The notes under the pieces are model-generated. The model was not told the DNA's origin. It was given only the letters and a program-made list of their open reading frames with translations, and made no database searches. Shown in pieces: positions 48,333 to 59,731 of a stretch of DNA of 64,000 bases. The translations under genes and the position numbers were made by a program. Each line of letters opens with the position of its first letter. Position 1 is the first letter of the stretch. This stretch comes from Ostrinia nubilalis (lineage: Eukaryota; Arthropoda; Insecta; Lepidoptera; Crambidae), in assembly GCF_963855985.1 (NCBI RefSeq), contig NC_087095.1, forward strand, positions 3,730,001 to 3,794,000, given 5' to 3'.

Positions 48333-49447
48333 TACAGTGTGAGTCACGTTAAAGTGTACATATGAAAATAGATGAAACTAGACCTATTTTTATCGACAAA
48401 AAAGAGGTCAAATTTTTTTTTAAATTTTTTATAGAATTTTTTTTCTTCAAATTACTTATTGTAAAGAAAACGTAATAACTTTTAAACTAAGCGGTATATG
48501 CTGATAAAATAAAAACAGTAATAATGCTAAATAACAGGCGATACTAAAAAAATACATAAAATACACAAAAAAGGCCAACAAATAATAAAAAATGATACTT
48601 TTTGAAAAAAATCTGCTTTTAAATTCGTGTTTTTTTTGGTTATTTGATAAATTTCTCCAAAAAATGCCCCTATAACCGGTAGTTTTTACTACTTTGTATT
48701 ATTCTCTATCGTATTACCTTTGTAAAACCAAAAATCACATGTCTCTATCCCTATCACAACATTTGCAATGATCGTTTGAACTAAGCCTCTCCGGGCGCGC
48801 TATTCAACGCTTCGTTAACAACGAAACTGAAAATGGCTCTAGATTTGTAATTTTGATAGAGACAAGTTCAATTTCAAATAAAAACAAAAGATTTCGAAGT
48901 AAAATAAGCTAGCTAGAAGTAATATAAGCTAATAAATTAAAATGTTCTCTACTTGTAGCGGAGAATAATGTTGTTGCAGGCCTTTGTTCAAACGCTCATA
49001 GCAAATGTTGTGATAGGGATAGAGACATGCGATTTTTGGTTTTACAAAGATAATACGATAGAGAATAATACAAAGTAATAAAAACCACCTGTTATAGGGG
49101 CATTTTTTGGAGAAATTTATCAAATAACCAAAAAAAACACGAATTTATAAGCAGACTTTTTTCAAAAAGTATCATTTTTTATTATTTGTTGGCCTTTTTT
49201 GTGTATTTTATGTATTTTTTTAGTATCACCTGTTATTTAGCATTATTACTGTTTTTATTTTATCAGGATATACCGCTTAGTTTAAAAGTTATTACGTTTT
49301 CTTTACAATAAGTAATTGGAAGAAAAAAAAATCTATAAAATTTTTTAAAAAAATCTCAAAAATTTTTTGACCTCTTTTTTGTCGATAAAAATAGGTCTAG
49401 TTTCATCTATTTTCATATGTACACTTTAACGTGACTCACACTGTATT
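48331..49447. mobile_element. 1.1-kb foldback element with TA target
   Basis: The left arm (48333-about 48783) and right arm (about 48984-49445) are reverse complements. Their outer ends are TACAGTGTGAGTCACGTTAA and TTAACGTGACTCACACTGTA, with TA at each boundary. Conserved inner blocks include TCACAACATTTGC and TTATCAAATAACC. The central spacer is about 200 bp. The TA target and CAGTG-type end suit a Tc1/mariner-derived element, but no transposase is recognisable. Confidence 0.85.
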
Positions 49448-49473
49448 TACATTTTAGATTTTCGGATAAACCC

Positions 49474-49597
49474 TTAGGCTGAGTTGCACCATCTTACTTT
49501 AACTTTAACAAACGTCAAAAATCTGTCAAACTCCATACAAAAAGCACTGGTTATTGTTATAGTTACGGTTAAAGTAAGTTGGTGCAACTCAGCCTTA
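49474..49597. mobile_element. Tourist-like MITE, copy 5 of 6
   Basis: The element (49477-49594, 118 bp) has ends GGCTGAGTTGCACCATC and TTGGTGCAACTCAGCC, flanked by TTA on both sides. Confidence 0.9.
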
Positions 49598-49859
49598 TTG
49601 GAGAAGTTGTATTATTTTATAGGCTACTTATTAATAGCTTTTAGGAGCTTGTAGACGGGTCCCGTTTTTACGGCTGTTGCGGGAAAACCGGGAAAATTTT
49701 CCGACCACATTATTGGGGCAATGTCGGGTCACAATGTCCCCGAAGCCGATTGTTGCCTGAGATTGCCTCCGTTTATTATTCGGCGGTCTGGCTTGATGGT
49801 GGCAACCCAGAGTCGTATATTTCAACCATTAGAATTCAAATTCGAATACATTCCAAATA

Positions 49860-50045
49860 CTGTGTGCCTACCATGAGTTTACGTAAGGTGTGCTCGCTAG
49901 CGACTGCGTAAAAAAATGACATTTAAATGTATGACATATTGTGCAGCGCCCCTAGCGGCTACTTTCAAGAAATAAAATCTTCATAGAATTTTTTGACGTA
50001 TTCGCTAGCGAGCTCACCTAACGTAAACTCATGGTAGGCACACTG
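49860..50045. mobile_element. CWG-flanked MITE, copy 3 of 3
   Basis: The element spans 49863-50042 (180 bp) and is flanked by CTG at 49860-49862 and 50043-50045. It is nearly identical to the copy at 1873-2052. The change from CAG to CTG flanks supports a 3-bp CWG duplication and argues against fixed element ends. Confidence 0.9.
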
Positions 50046-50368
50046 GTCTGATTTGTACGTTTTTTTATGGGTAATTCTAATATTTTTAAACTTGAATACC
50101 AATCGCAGTGACTGTGGCACTGCACATAGGGTAAAAGCAAATATGGCCCGAAGTTAACGCTATATCATTTTAAGTATGCTAATATCCGTTATCTGGCTGC
50201 CATTATACAAACTTAGTTTAGTATGTGACAATTAGCGATGATTTAGTTCAATGTGGCTTGGAATATTGGAGAATTTTCCTTGTTTATAATCCCCCTAATG
50301 ATTTAAATATATTCTCTACTCTCCTAATGGCTTAAATGTATCTTTAGATATTATTGATATCGTATTAC

Positions 50369-50883
50369 CACAGAATAATAATAAGTACTACGTACAGAAG
50401 TTTTACTTCGCGAAGGTATTTAAAAAAATGTATGCTCAATGTCATTAACAATATGGTGTAGTTTAGCCTGTCTCAAGAGTCAAGCACCATTTTGTTGACA
50501 AACGTCAGTGATCGGCACTGCGCCGAAGCTATAGGGCTGACTTCGGTAAAATGATGTGACATGAGGTGCCAAACTGCGGAAAATGGCGGAGGAAATACAT
50601 GATTTAGCATAAATTATCATGAATAATATTAACTACTTATTTACCTCTCAGTGTCTTGAGGCAACTTAAAAAAGTACATTCTGTGTTTGTATTATTATTT
50701 AGGCAGTTAAATACTGCACAGTATTTAGTACACCATTTTCTTTTTTTCTTCCATCATACACAAGAATACGCGTGCGTGGGTCAATGTTCGCTCTTATGTG
50801 AGGCCTTGTCGAATAGTATCCTGTAGGTGGGCCATCGTGCGTGTTTTGTTTTCGATGTAAACTCGCTGAGATGAACAGGCCTG
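50369..50883 (-). repeat. 515-bp dispersed repeat, copy 2
   Basis: This is the reverse complement of 3735-4251, with few substitutions and similarity ending abruptly at both sides. Confidence 0.8.
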
Positions 50884-51177
50884 GTATTACCTACAAAGTA
50901 GTACGTTATACCATTAAATCTGATTTTTATGTATAATATTTGGACAATAATTAGATGTATTTTCCCCAACAGCCAGACAGTTTTGACAGTTCCAACTCCT
51001 TGTCAGACAGTTTTTTTAGGGTAGCTCCCAAAGCCACCATGACCCAAACTTCATAATTCACCAACATTATATCCTATTATTGGGAGCATACGCTGACAAA
51101 CTTTCAGCTTTTATAAAATAACGTAGGTCTGGCGTTCACTAGCTCTTAGTCTATATAGGTCTAGGCTTCGTTTAACT

Positions 51178-51335
51178 TAGTCAGTGCTTGACGTATGGGA
51201 GCAGCACGTGAGGGGTGACATTGACAAATTATGAACTGAAAGAGCATATAAATCCGAAGAAGATCTTCTTTTCCGAAGAAGAAACTAGATCTAGTTTGAC
51301 GTTACAAAACACCCTCCCGTGCCGCTCCCTACACA
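51178..51335. mobile_element. Diverged relative of the 43111 MITE
   Basis: GTCAGTGCTTGACGTATGGG at the left and AAAACACCCTCCCGTGCCGC at the right match parts of 43111-43400. An internal CCGAAGAAGATCTTCTTTTC palindrome is extra. Confidence 0.55.
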
Positions 51336-52405
51336 TATAAATGTTTTTATTTGCGTTATCCAAGCCCTAAAAGCGATGTATTCTGTGCAACTACTCCAAA
51401 ATCAGAGGTAAACGACATTACAAGCGACCGGTCAGACGATTCTCTCATGATTCTGAGCACGTTGCGCTGACGTTACGCTGTCTATGCGATAGCCAGCCAT
51501 CGCTCGCTGAAATATAGCCATGTTTTGTACGAGTAGAGTCCGATTTAAAATATTGGCACGATTTAAGCCGAAATGTGTAGAAACTTCAAAAGAAATCTTT
51601 GGCCATAATACTCGTATTTTGAGTTTGTTTCTTTTTCAGCAAAAATCCTTGGCTTAGATTTTTGTAGTTGCTTTTGTTTGTTAATTTTGACTTACGGTTA
51701 TAACGCGGCGTTTTACATTATAATTGTGTAGATAATATTTATGACCACCGTTTAAAGAGAAAATACCTACATGTTATGTACGAATCTAATATTATTTTAA
51801 CGAACAGTTTAACAAGACTTACTGTAAATGTACAAAGTATCTGAACTTAAAAACTTAATAAATGAGTTTCCCTAATGGAAAAAGCTCAAGTATACAGGGA
51901 GTTTGAGATATAAGGTCATTGATATCATGCTATTGAAACTAAAACTTAAAACCCCTTTTTGACTTCACAATATTATTTAAATAATGTAGCGAACTATCTT
52001 GATAATATTATTGCCCTGCATTTAGAAATTAGTATTAAAATTGGCATTGACGTTAATTCTCACCTCGCGTTGAGTGATTACGAATGTTGCAATGGAAATA
52101 CAGACACATTTTGCTACTGAATTACGAATGAGTTTACCATTCCAATACATAATGGACATAAAATATTTATTTTGATGTATTTTCGGTTTTTATTTTATGC
52201 TGTAATAATTTATAGTAGTATGAATTTCAAATTGTCAACTGAGAGCTTCTAAAACACTTAAGTAAGAAGTTCTAGGTAAAGAGCAACTCAAAATACGTCT
52301 TAAAGTGTTTTCATAGTTCCTTTTGTTTGTTGTTGTTGTAACACACATTGTTTAACACACATTTTCATTTTCAATTAATAGCACCTCTGTTACAATCCTC
52401 AAGTC
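51336..52405. other. No supported feature
   Basis: Unique AT-rich sequence. No open frame or repeat terminus was identified. Confidence 0.35.
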
Positions 52406-52525
52406 TGTGGCTGAGTTGCACTAACTTTGAGAGTAACTATAACGATAACTGGTGTATTTTGTATGGAGTTTGACAGATTTTTGACGTTTGTCAAAATTAA
52501 AGTAAGATGGTGCAACCCAGCCTGT
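52406..52525. mobile_element. Tourist-like MITE, copy 6 of 6
   Basis: The element (52409-52522, 114 bp) has right end GGTGCAACCCAGCC. The left end lost about four bases (GGCTGAGTTGCACTAAC). It is flanked by TGT on both sides, an exception to the TTA/TAA of the other five copies. Confidence 0.8.
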
Positions 52526-52900
52526 GTCTGAAAGACTAACAATATTTTGAAAAGATCAAAAGGAAATATTATCGACCTTGATAGAAACTTACTTAGGACA
52601 GAAAAAATATTTTTACCTCCGACCTACTTGAACTCCCAAACTTAAAAAGGCCATTTTATCTCCAAAAATGTTGCTAAAACTTCGCGTAACTTGAAAGATC
52701 AAATCATTCTAATTGGATAACTTTGTGAAACAAAAACAAATAAACATTCACATTAATTCACTTTTGAAAAACTTTTCTTACCTACTTATAATTTTTTTTG
52801 AAGGGCCTTTCTTATTTTTCGTACTTTCTTGTAACCAAGCTTTTTTTTATATTAAATGTCATTAGCTGACTATACATATTTTTCCAAACTATACTTCTAT

Positions 52901-52942
52901 ACTAATATTATCCGCGGGCGAAGCCGCGGGCGGAAAGCTAGT
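52901..52942 (+). mobile_element. Minimal Helitron-like relic
   Basis: The 5' start ACTAATATTA is joined directly to the 3' hairpin CCGCGGGCGAAGCCGCGGG and GGAAAGCTAGT, leaving only 42 bp. Confidence 0.7.
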
Positions 52943-53880
52943 ACTTACATAAAAACGGGAATAATGTCATATTATTTAATGAGGCAATGAAACAACGTTT
53001 AATGTTTGGGTAATTTAATAATAATAGGTAAATCGTACCAAAAGTGCCGTTAATACTTCAATTTACTACCTGATAGAGAAATGTATGTTAAAGAGGCTAA
53101 GTAATTTGCAAATGGAGTAATCCCAGAAATGACTAGTCCCCGCTAGCGGCGGCCATGTAAAAAGAGAATTTATTTCAAATCACAGCAGCTACCTAATCCG
53201 TAGAAAGTGGTTGCCTTTACCCTAATATTTCTACTTTTTTAACGTAAGGCGTGAACCTGTAAATAAAGAAAATTACCAGCAATCGGCTAAACTTCTGAAA
53301 CTGTAACGTATTTCAAAGTAAGTGAGTGCCTTATCATAAAACTTATATGACCAATACTTCCGAAGATAATGTGTTTATTGGTCATTCACAAATCACCAAA
53401 TTATTGAGTATCATGTTATTACGAGTAAGTTCATTAAAATGACATCTAATATCGTCCCTTACATGACTAACTCTCTTGTCTCAGTTTTGCCACTTTATCA
53501 AAACCACGGGTTTCCAGTTAGGTCATTTCAAATAATAGTTTCTGTTTATACTTTACGGGCCTCGTGGGTGGAAAAATAGGTACATACAGATACGTGAGTT
53601 AGAGAATATAGTAGAATCGTAAATTTGTAGTCCTGACTCAAATCGCCAAAAGACTGAGATAGGATAGTTAGTCATGCGAGGGACGATATAACTGCGTGGT
53701 TAAAATATCATCATCATCATTATTGATCAATGTCGGTCTACTGATGCTAAACCTCACCATGATGATATTTAAAGAGTCTAGGTTCGTATGTTATTAATCC
53801 AAAACTCGATTTAACCTTCCGATGACTGAAACTCAATCAATAGAGTCACAGGCTAGTAGATGTAGATACTGAATACTAAC
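52943..53880. other. No supported gene
   Basis: An ATCATCATCATCATTATTGA stretch at about 53708 resembles a diverged LINE trinucleotide tail. Otherwise the sequence is unique. Confidence 0.35.
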
Positions 53881-53935
53881 GGGATTCCCACCTCTCGTTC
53901 CCACCGCTGCAACTCCTGTGTAGCCAGTGGGCTAA
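53881..53935 (-). mobile_element. Fragment of the 43111 MITE
   Basis: GGGATTCCCACCTCTCGTTC and GCAACTCCTGTGTAGCCAG are reverse complements of internal blocks at about 43330-43365. Confidence 0.65.
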
Positions 53936-54606
53936 TTCAAATGCATTTGTCGAGAGTAGAAATCGTCTGTCAAATAATTTTCTAGTAATCAATTTTGAAC
54001 TGATTGTCAAGGTAATACAGTTGAAAATTGAATATCAAAGCCAGACTACGCCTAATGTCAGATCAGCCGATGGTAGATGCCAAATTTCCAATATCGCGTA
54101 CGAAGACGGAGAACTTTGTCAATATAGTGGTACATAAGGGTCATAATTAGTGGATGCCGACGATTTTCGCGCTGTCATCTCAACGACTGCCCACCCTTGT
54201 CGTTAGAGCAGTCGACTGGATAGAAAGCATGGAAATAACATGGTGATTGATAAACTAGGTGCAAATAAACATATTTTATAAACACAGAATGCTTTTTGCT
54301 TAAATTTGAACATAAATTTACCATAATATAACTTATTACACTTATGTCTGGATTTGTAAGCAGAAATATGGATAGGTACCTACTGGATGGAGTGGATGAC
54401 ATAGTGGATGGAGTGTTTTGTAAAACTGCAAAAAAACTTTACCACTAGCTGCTACTAACTGTAACTTACACAAACTTCTGCCGTTCACCGCTAGGGGCGC
54501 TGTGCAATCTGCCATACATTTTGTACGCACTTGGTAAGGTTAAACTTATGGTAGAGCTACAGAACTTTCATATAATAAATTATCATGCGCAAAAATTAGT
54601 CTGTTT

Positions 54607-54915
54607 GGGCCCGCCATACACGGACAGTTCGAGCAATTAGCCAGTGGTCAACATAAAGGCACGGACCGCTTTTGCAGCCAGTCAACAGCTTGAATCTACC
54701 ATTGATAGGTAACTGCTGGAGTAGTTGGTAGTGAAACTGCTCAACAGGTCACAATTTCATTTTCATTCAAATCAGTAGCAACATTGATTTTGAGGAAGAG
54801 GAACCACTGCTACTTTGTAATATTTGCTCGAGCAGTCAGTATAAAATATACCTGGCAACTGAAATTTCACCGTGCCGAAGTAGTCACAACTGCTCGAGCA
54901 GTACCGTGTATGTGT
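54607..54915. mobile_element. Candidate MITE rich in GCTCGAGC
   Basis: CCATACACGGACAGTTCGAG at the left and CTGCTCGAGCAGTACCGTG with TATG at the right are imperfect inverted repeats. CTGCTCGAGCAG-like motifs recur internally. The target duplication is unclear. Confidence 0.55.
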
Positions 54916-55015
54916 GTATGTAGAAATCAGTTGCAGCTAGAAGCTGTCGTAATTGTGTAAGAGTGCCTAAAATGATTTGTGTCTTAGTTTTACTGCTATA
55001 AATTTATACTACCCA

Positions 55016-55216
55016 TACCAATATTATAAATGCAAAAGGAATCTGTCTGTCTTGCTTTCAACCGATTTTGATGAAATTTGGCATAGAGATAGTTTAACTC
55101 CCGGGAAAGGACATAGATAGTTTTTATCCCGGTTTTTGAAACAGGGACGCGCACGGTAATGTATTTCGGTGACAGACAAAATTCCACGCGGGCGAAGCCG
55201 CGGGCGGAAAGCTAGT
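55016..55216 (+). mobile_element. Helitron-like non-autonomous element, full length
   Basis: The element starts CCAATATTATAAATGCAAAA. It contains CCGATTTTGATGAAATTTGG, CATAGAGATAGTTTAACTCC and ATAGATAGTTTTTATCCCGG, and ends CGGGCGAAGCCGCGGGCGG then AAAGCTAGT. It is one of the most complete copies here. Confidence 0.8.
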
Positions 55217-55709
55217 ATAAGTATTATAACCCATGCTTAGAAAGGCACGATAAATGTTGGTCTGGGCTAATATCTCTTTTCGTCATTTTCAAAGGCTTTA
55301 CAACAGTTTTAACTGTATTATCACATTGTAACACCTATATTACTATTATGGAAGCAATAAACGTATTGAGTATTGAGTATTTGATAAAATCTAACATTAA
55401 GATTGACCCCTTCCCTCGCACACCCACATCTCTCCACCTAGATTAAATTATTGTCATTATTTACTGTGTTCATTTGATTTGGTGCATAATCTGAAAACCA
55501 TTTAAAGATTTAACCATTTACAATGAAAATAATTAGCTCGAATTCGTATAGTTTTTTTTATTTGTCATTTTTGACAATTAGTGTAATGTTTTAAATAAGA
55601 CCGAAAATGATACGATTTTCTTTATGGTTTTTGTATTAGTTTGTTTTTAAAATTCACTTTATAGTAAATTACAGATAAATCCAGATTTAATCACAGTGTT
55701 ATTTATTAA
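55217..55709. other. No supported feature
   Basis: Unique AT-rich sequence with no identified repeat. Confidence 0.35.
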
Positions 55710-58175
55710 ACTAGCTGTGCCCGCGACTTCGTCCGCGTGGAATAATGACTTTGGGTAGGCACTTTTAATAATTTAGTCTAATTATTTTACAAATAGCTTT
55801 TGCCCGCGACTTCGTCCGTGGAGAAGTCGAAAACGTTCTCATACGATTATTTTTAAATGTTTTAACGTTATTATCTAAATGTTTAAATACTTTTAAAATA
55901 TAAAAATCAGGTTAAATAAACATGAAAATATTTTTTTCTTATATTTTATGAATATGCAGCTCGGCCTTTGATCCGGTGAAAGTTACTCGGTGGTATTATT
56001 TTTTTACAACAAAATCGAAAACTACACCTACCGCAGTATTATTGGTAAACTTTTTTTTTATATTTTCCTACGGGTGCTAGAATCACCAAGCTTCCAGCAT
56101 GCCACTGGCCGTGGGAGAAGGAGCTTTTCCTCAAGACTACTCCCACTACCTCAAGGGCCTCCGCCAAAACTCTCGCGCGAAAATGAGTTTATGTATACAG
56201 CGCAAGCAGGTGCCCGCGGCATGACTTTCATGCATTACTATGCATTGTTGGGCGAGCGCACGCAGCGGGCACCCACTCCGAGGTTAAGTGGAGGCCCCTA
56301 GAGTATGGTAGTCGTTAACATGACGTCATGATTGTAAAAAAATGCACTAATGAGTAATTAATATCAACTTTGAAGCAAATCACCACTAAAATAACTTTCT
56401 ACCCCTTTTTAACATAGTTAGGGGGTGCATTTCACTAAAATACGAAACACGTCTTCCATTAATTCTGTTATAGAATGCTTATGCAAAATTTTAAGTAGAT
56501 TGGACGAAGGAATCTCGTTATTTCATACAAACTTTGCCCCTCCTTTTTACCTCCTTAGGGGTAGAATTTTGGAAAATCCTTTCTTATCAGATGCTTACGT
56601 CATACAAAGAACACACCGTACAAGTTTCAGGTCTTTACGATCAGCGGTTTAGCCCTTATTCAAATAAAGGTAGATATATTACCACTTCGTTTACTTTTAA
56701 AAAAGGATCCTAATTTTCGATATGGTGATACTTAAAGATATCGTGGTCACTTATTTATATATATTTTTTTATTTATCTATGCCATCTTACAACTTTTCAA
56801 CGTCATTTGTCACTGTCAGGTAATGTCAAAGTCAACCAAACGGTTTTGGTGTGAAAAATTTCAAGTTTTTAGCGCGCGTTTTTGGTATTTTTGAAACTTT
56901 GTTCAACGAAAATTCTGATAAGTGTTTTTTCGATTCAAAATCCTAAACTATAACATTTATTGTATAGTCTCACTTATAGGCAGCGTCTGAAATTGATTTA
57001 TTCATATAGTTTAGACATTTTAAAGAAGTGGTAAATAGTTTACCACTGTCCGATCCCGTCTTGACAAAAGTTTGATGATATATAAAAATAACTGTTGTTT
57101 TTTGTATGTGCACAAATAAAACTAAATAAATATTTGGATAAATTTTAAGTTATTTTGATAACTGTTTACGTAACGTTTTAACATTACGTAATTAGTGAAT
57201 TTATTGTTAGTTTCAGACTCAAGGTAAGCATAATAATTGTAAGCATAATGACCAATATTAATAAATATTATTTTTATAAAAACAATATTATTTCATTCCC
57301 AAAATATTTAATAAAATATAGGTAGAACCAAGAGGAAGTCACTAGTCAAGAACCAAAAATAAACCAAAACGGACAATGGTAACTATTTTACCACCAACAT
57401 TGAATAATTTGTAGTCATGAATGGATAATGGTAAATTATTTACCACCCAAAAAACTACCCCTTCCCCTATTTTTTTTTTAATAAATTTTGATCAAAAATA
57501 TGAAATAAGTGACCCACAATTACCCAAAATCAACTTCAACTTTGTAAAAAAAATGCATACCAGCTCGCATTTGAATAAGGGTTAGGCTGTGTGCATTGAT
57601 CCATCAGTAGCGCGCGTAGTACCTACTTGATCATTATTTTGCTGCGATGTGATTTTAAAACTGGGATATCTCCTAAGATATTTATTGAAATCGAATGGTG
57701 TAAAGGGCAAGAATGTTTAAAATTAAATACTTGTGGTGAATAATTTATTTATTTCGATAAGGATTAATATCATGTTTATAAAAACACCTTCGCAAATAAT
57801 GCATTATTTTAAAACAGATTTTTTTTGCATAAAAATGGTTACTATGAGCCAACCTTAAAAGATAGACATATGCTACCGCGGACTTTTTTAAAGAGCTTTT
57901 AAAGGGGAACAATCCTGTCATACATGATTTTTGCGAAACTTTAACCGTTTACGCAGCATCAGCTCTCAAAAGGTAAAAATTCATTGATTTGAAATATTCT
58001 TGATTGGTGCTCCGCTCCTATTGGTCTTAGCGTGATGATAAATAGCCTAAAGCCTTCAGGAACTAACGGGCTATACAACACAAAAATAATTTTTCAAATC
58101 GGTCCAGTAGTTCCTGAGATTAGCGCGTTCAACCAAACAAACAAACAAACTCTTCAGCTTTATAATATTAGTATA
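55710..58175 (-). mobile_element. Long Helitron-like region, about 2.5 kb
   Basis: ACTAGCTGTGCCCGCGACTT at 55710 is a reversed 3' end, and a second such end (TTTTGCCCGCGACTTCGTCC) lies at about 55797. The far boundary AGCTTTATAATATTAGTATA at about 58156-58175 is a reversed 5' end with its usual neighbour AACAAACAAACTCTTCAG. The interior includes a GC-rich patch (about 56080-56290) with a GGTGCCCGC/GCGGGCACC inverted repeat. No Rep/helicase is recognisable. It may be one large element or several juxtaposed. Confidence 0.55.
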
Positions 58176-58401
58176 GATATACCTATATATAAAAATGTCT
58201 TCATTAAAGTAAATATATTATGTAATTTTAACAGAGGGACTTATATTAGGCTGTCTTTACATAACTAAATTATTATTTTATAGCTCTAATGTAAACTTTC
58301 ATCAATCATTCCTCCCTCCAATCCAATGACATATAAAAACATCTTAAAGATGACCTAAACTCTATGCCTAAACTGAACTGTCCCACCAAACTCATTGATA
58401 A

Positions 58402-58487
58402 GGGGGCGCTACCGTCGTTCAACTATATAGTTTCCAACATGGCAAAAATCGGAACCAGCGATCCGGTATTGACGGTGGCGCCCCGCT
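58402..58487. repeat. Inverted repeat beside the Harbinger-like remnant
   Basis: GGGGGCGCTACCGTC at 58402 and GACGGTGGCGCCCC at about 58471-58484 are imperfect inverted repeats around a 55-bp centre. It is possibly a tiny MITE or part of the flanking transposon. Confidence 0.5.
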
Positions 58488-58593
58488 GCCAATGTCAAGG
58501 TTTTATTTCTATCATATTTTTTTTACCACCAAAACTGTCAGATGCTATTTTTCAAATAGCCCTATCCTACTATTTGATACAAAATCTAACGAA

Positions 58594-58734
58594 ATGAATA
58601 CTTTACATTTCTTGTGGGCTGCCCACAGGGAAGAATTGCGGAGAAGGCGGAAAATGCGAGAATTAGCCAGAATATATGAAGAAAATTTTGAAGACATGCC
58701 AGAGCTTCTGTTCAGGCAACGTTACAGGCTTAAC
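58594..58734 (+). pseudogene. Harbinger-like transposase remnant, left part
   Basis: From an ATG at 58594 the frame reads REELRRRRKMRELARIYEEN and then MPELLFRQRYRLN, where it is cut by the insertion at 58735. The basic N-terminus followed by an F-x-x-x-Y/F-R-L motif resembles the region ahead of the DDE nuclease in HARBI1-type transposases. The open frame runs on into the insertion to 58785, where the residues are not native. Matching sequence resumes in phase at 59724. Confidence 0.6.
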
Positions 58735-59731
58735 CATGGACCTATAAAAAAAGTCGGACGGATTCTCATCAACAAAATACTGTGACATTAGGATACACCA
58801 GCTTGCCTGTACGTATAGGCCGGCACGCACACATTCACACCCTGATACACCACTTCGAATGCAAACTTCACACAGTTGACTCATTTAAGCAGCGAAAAAA
58901 CAACACGAATACGACATGTCTTGTGTGACGAAATTGTGTAAAAACCGTTCTGTTCGAACAAACAAAAATTAAGGAATCACATTTCACAGGCAAAATAATA
59001 ATCCAATCACTTATTTCCCGACATTAAAATATTGAAATTAATTGAAATCAAACGTCATTCACTCGAAAAAATAATACGTCAAAGACTAGTGTTCTCAGTT
59101 ATTTACGTGGGAAAATTACCCGAAATATGGGAAATTAATAATAATTTTAGGACTTTTTAGTTATTTATTACGCATACTATGGAAATAAAATAATTTATCA
59201 TAATAATTGTGTTTTAATGGGATATATTTTCATAGGCAAATTTGATCCTTCCCAAAAATGTGGAACTGCGAAATTCAAATTTTCTTACATTGATTGCAAG
59301 TCAGTGTCAGGTTGTATGTTAAAATCTATCAGAGATAATAATAATATATTGATGATGCATAAGCTTATGATTATAATGTACACAAGATTCGTAATTTGTA
59401 ACTGCGTGAATCATTTTTGATCAAGATTATGTACATACCCTGACACACTGACTTGCAAACAATGTAAGAAAATTTGAACATTGAAAATTTCGCGCCTCAA
59501 CCTTACCGCATTCACCTTTCATCCTTTTAAAATGGCACGGAATAATTCTGTCTACATTTCCAAGTAACATCTGCCGATCTATGTTTTTCTTAAAATAAAT
59601 GGGTAAAATGTTTTGGCTAACATGGCATCCCTAAATTCACTCACACAATAGACAAACGCCAAAATTTTGCGTCACAGTTTTGTTGCAGCGCGAGTTCCGT
59701 CCGCCTTTTTTTATAGGTCCATGGGCTTAAC
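58727..59731. mobile_element. 989-bp DNA transposon with perfect 8-bp target duplication
   Basis: The element (58735-59723) is flanked by GGCTTAAC at 58727-58734 and 59724-59731. Its ends CATGGACCTATAAAAAAAGT and CCTTTTTTTATAGGTCCATG form inverted repeats. With one substitution and a small gap these extend over GGACGG to a CAACAAAA...CTGTGAC block, about 55 bp. An 8-bp target with a CATG-type end is reminiscent of P-element-like transposons, but hAT is not excluded. No transposase is visible inside, so it is non-autonomous. Confidence 0.85.
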
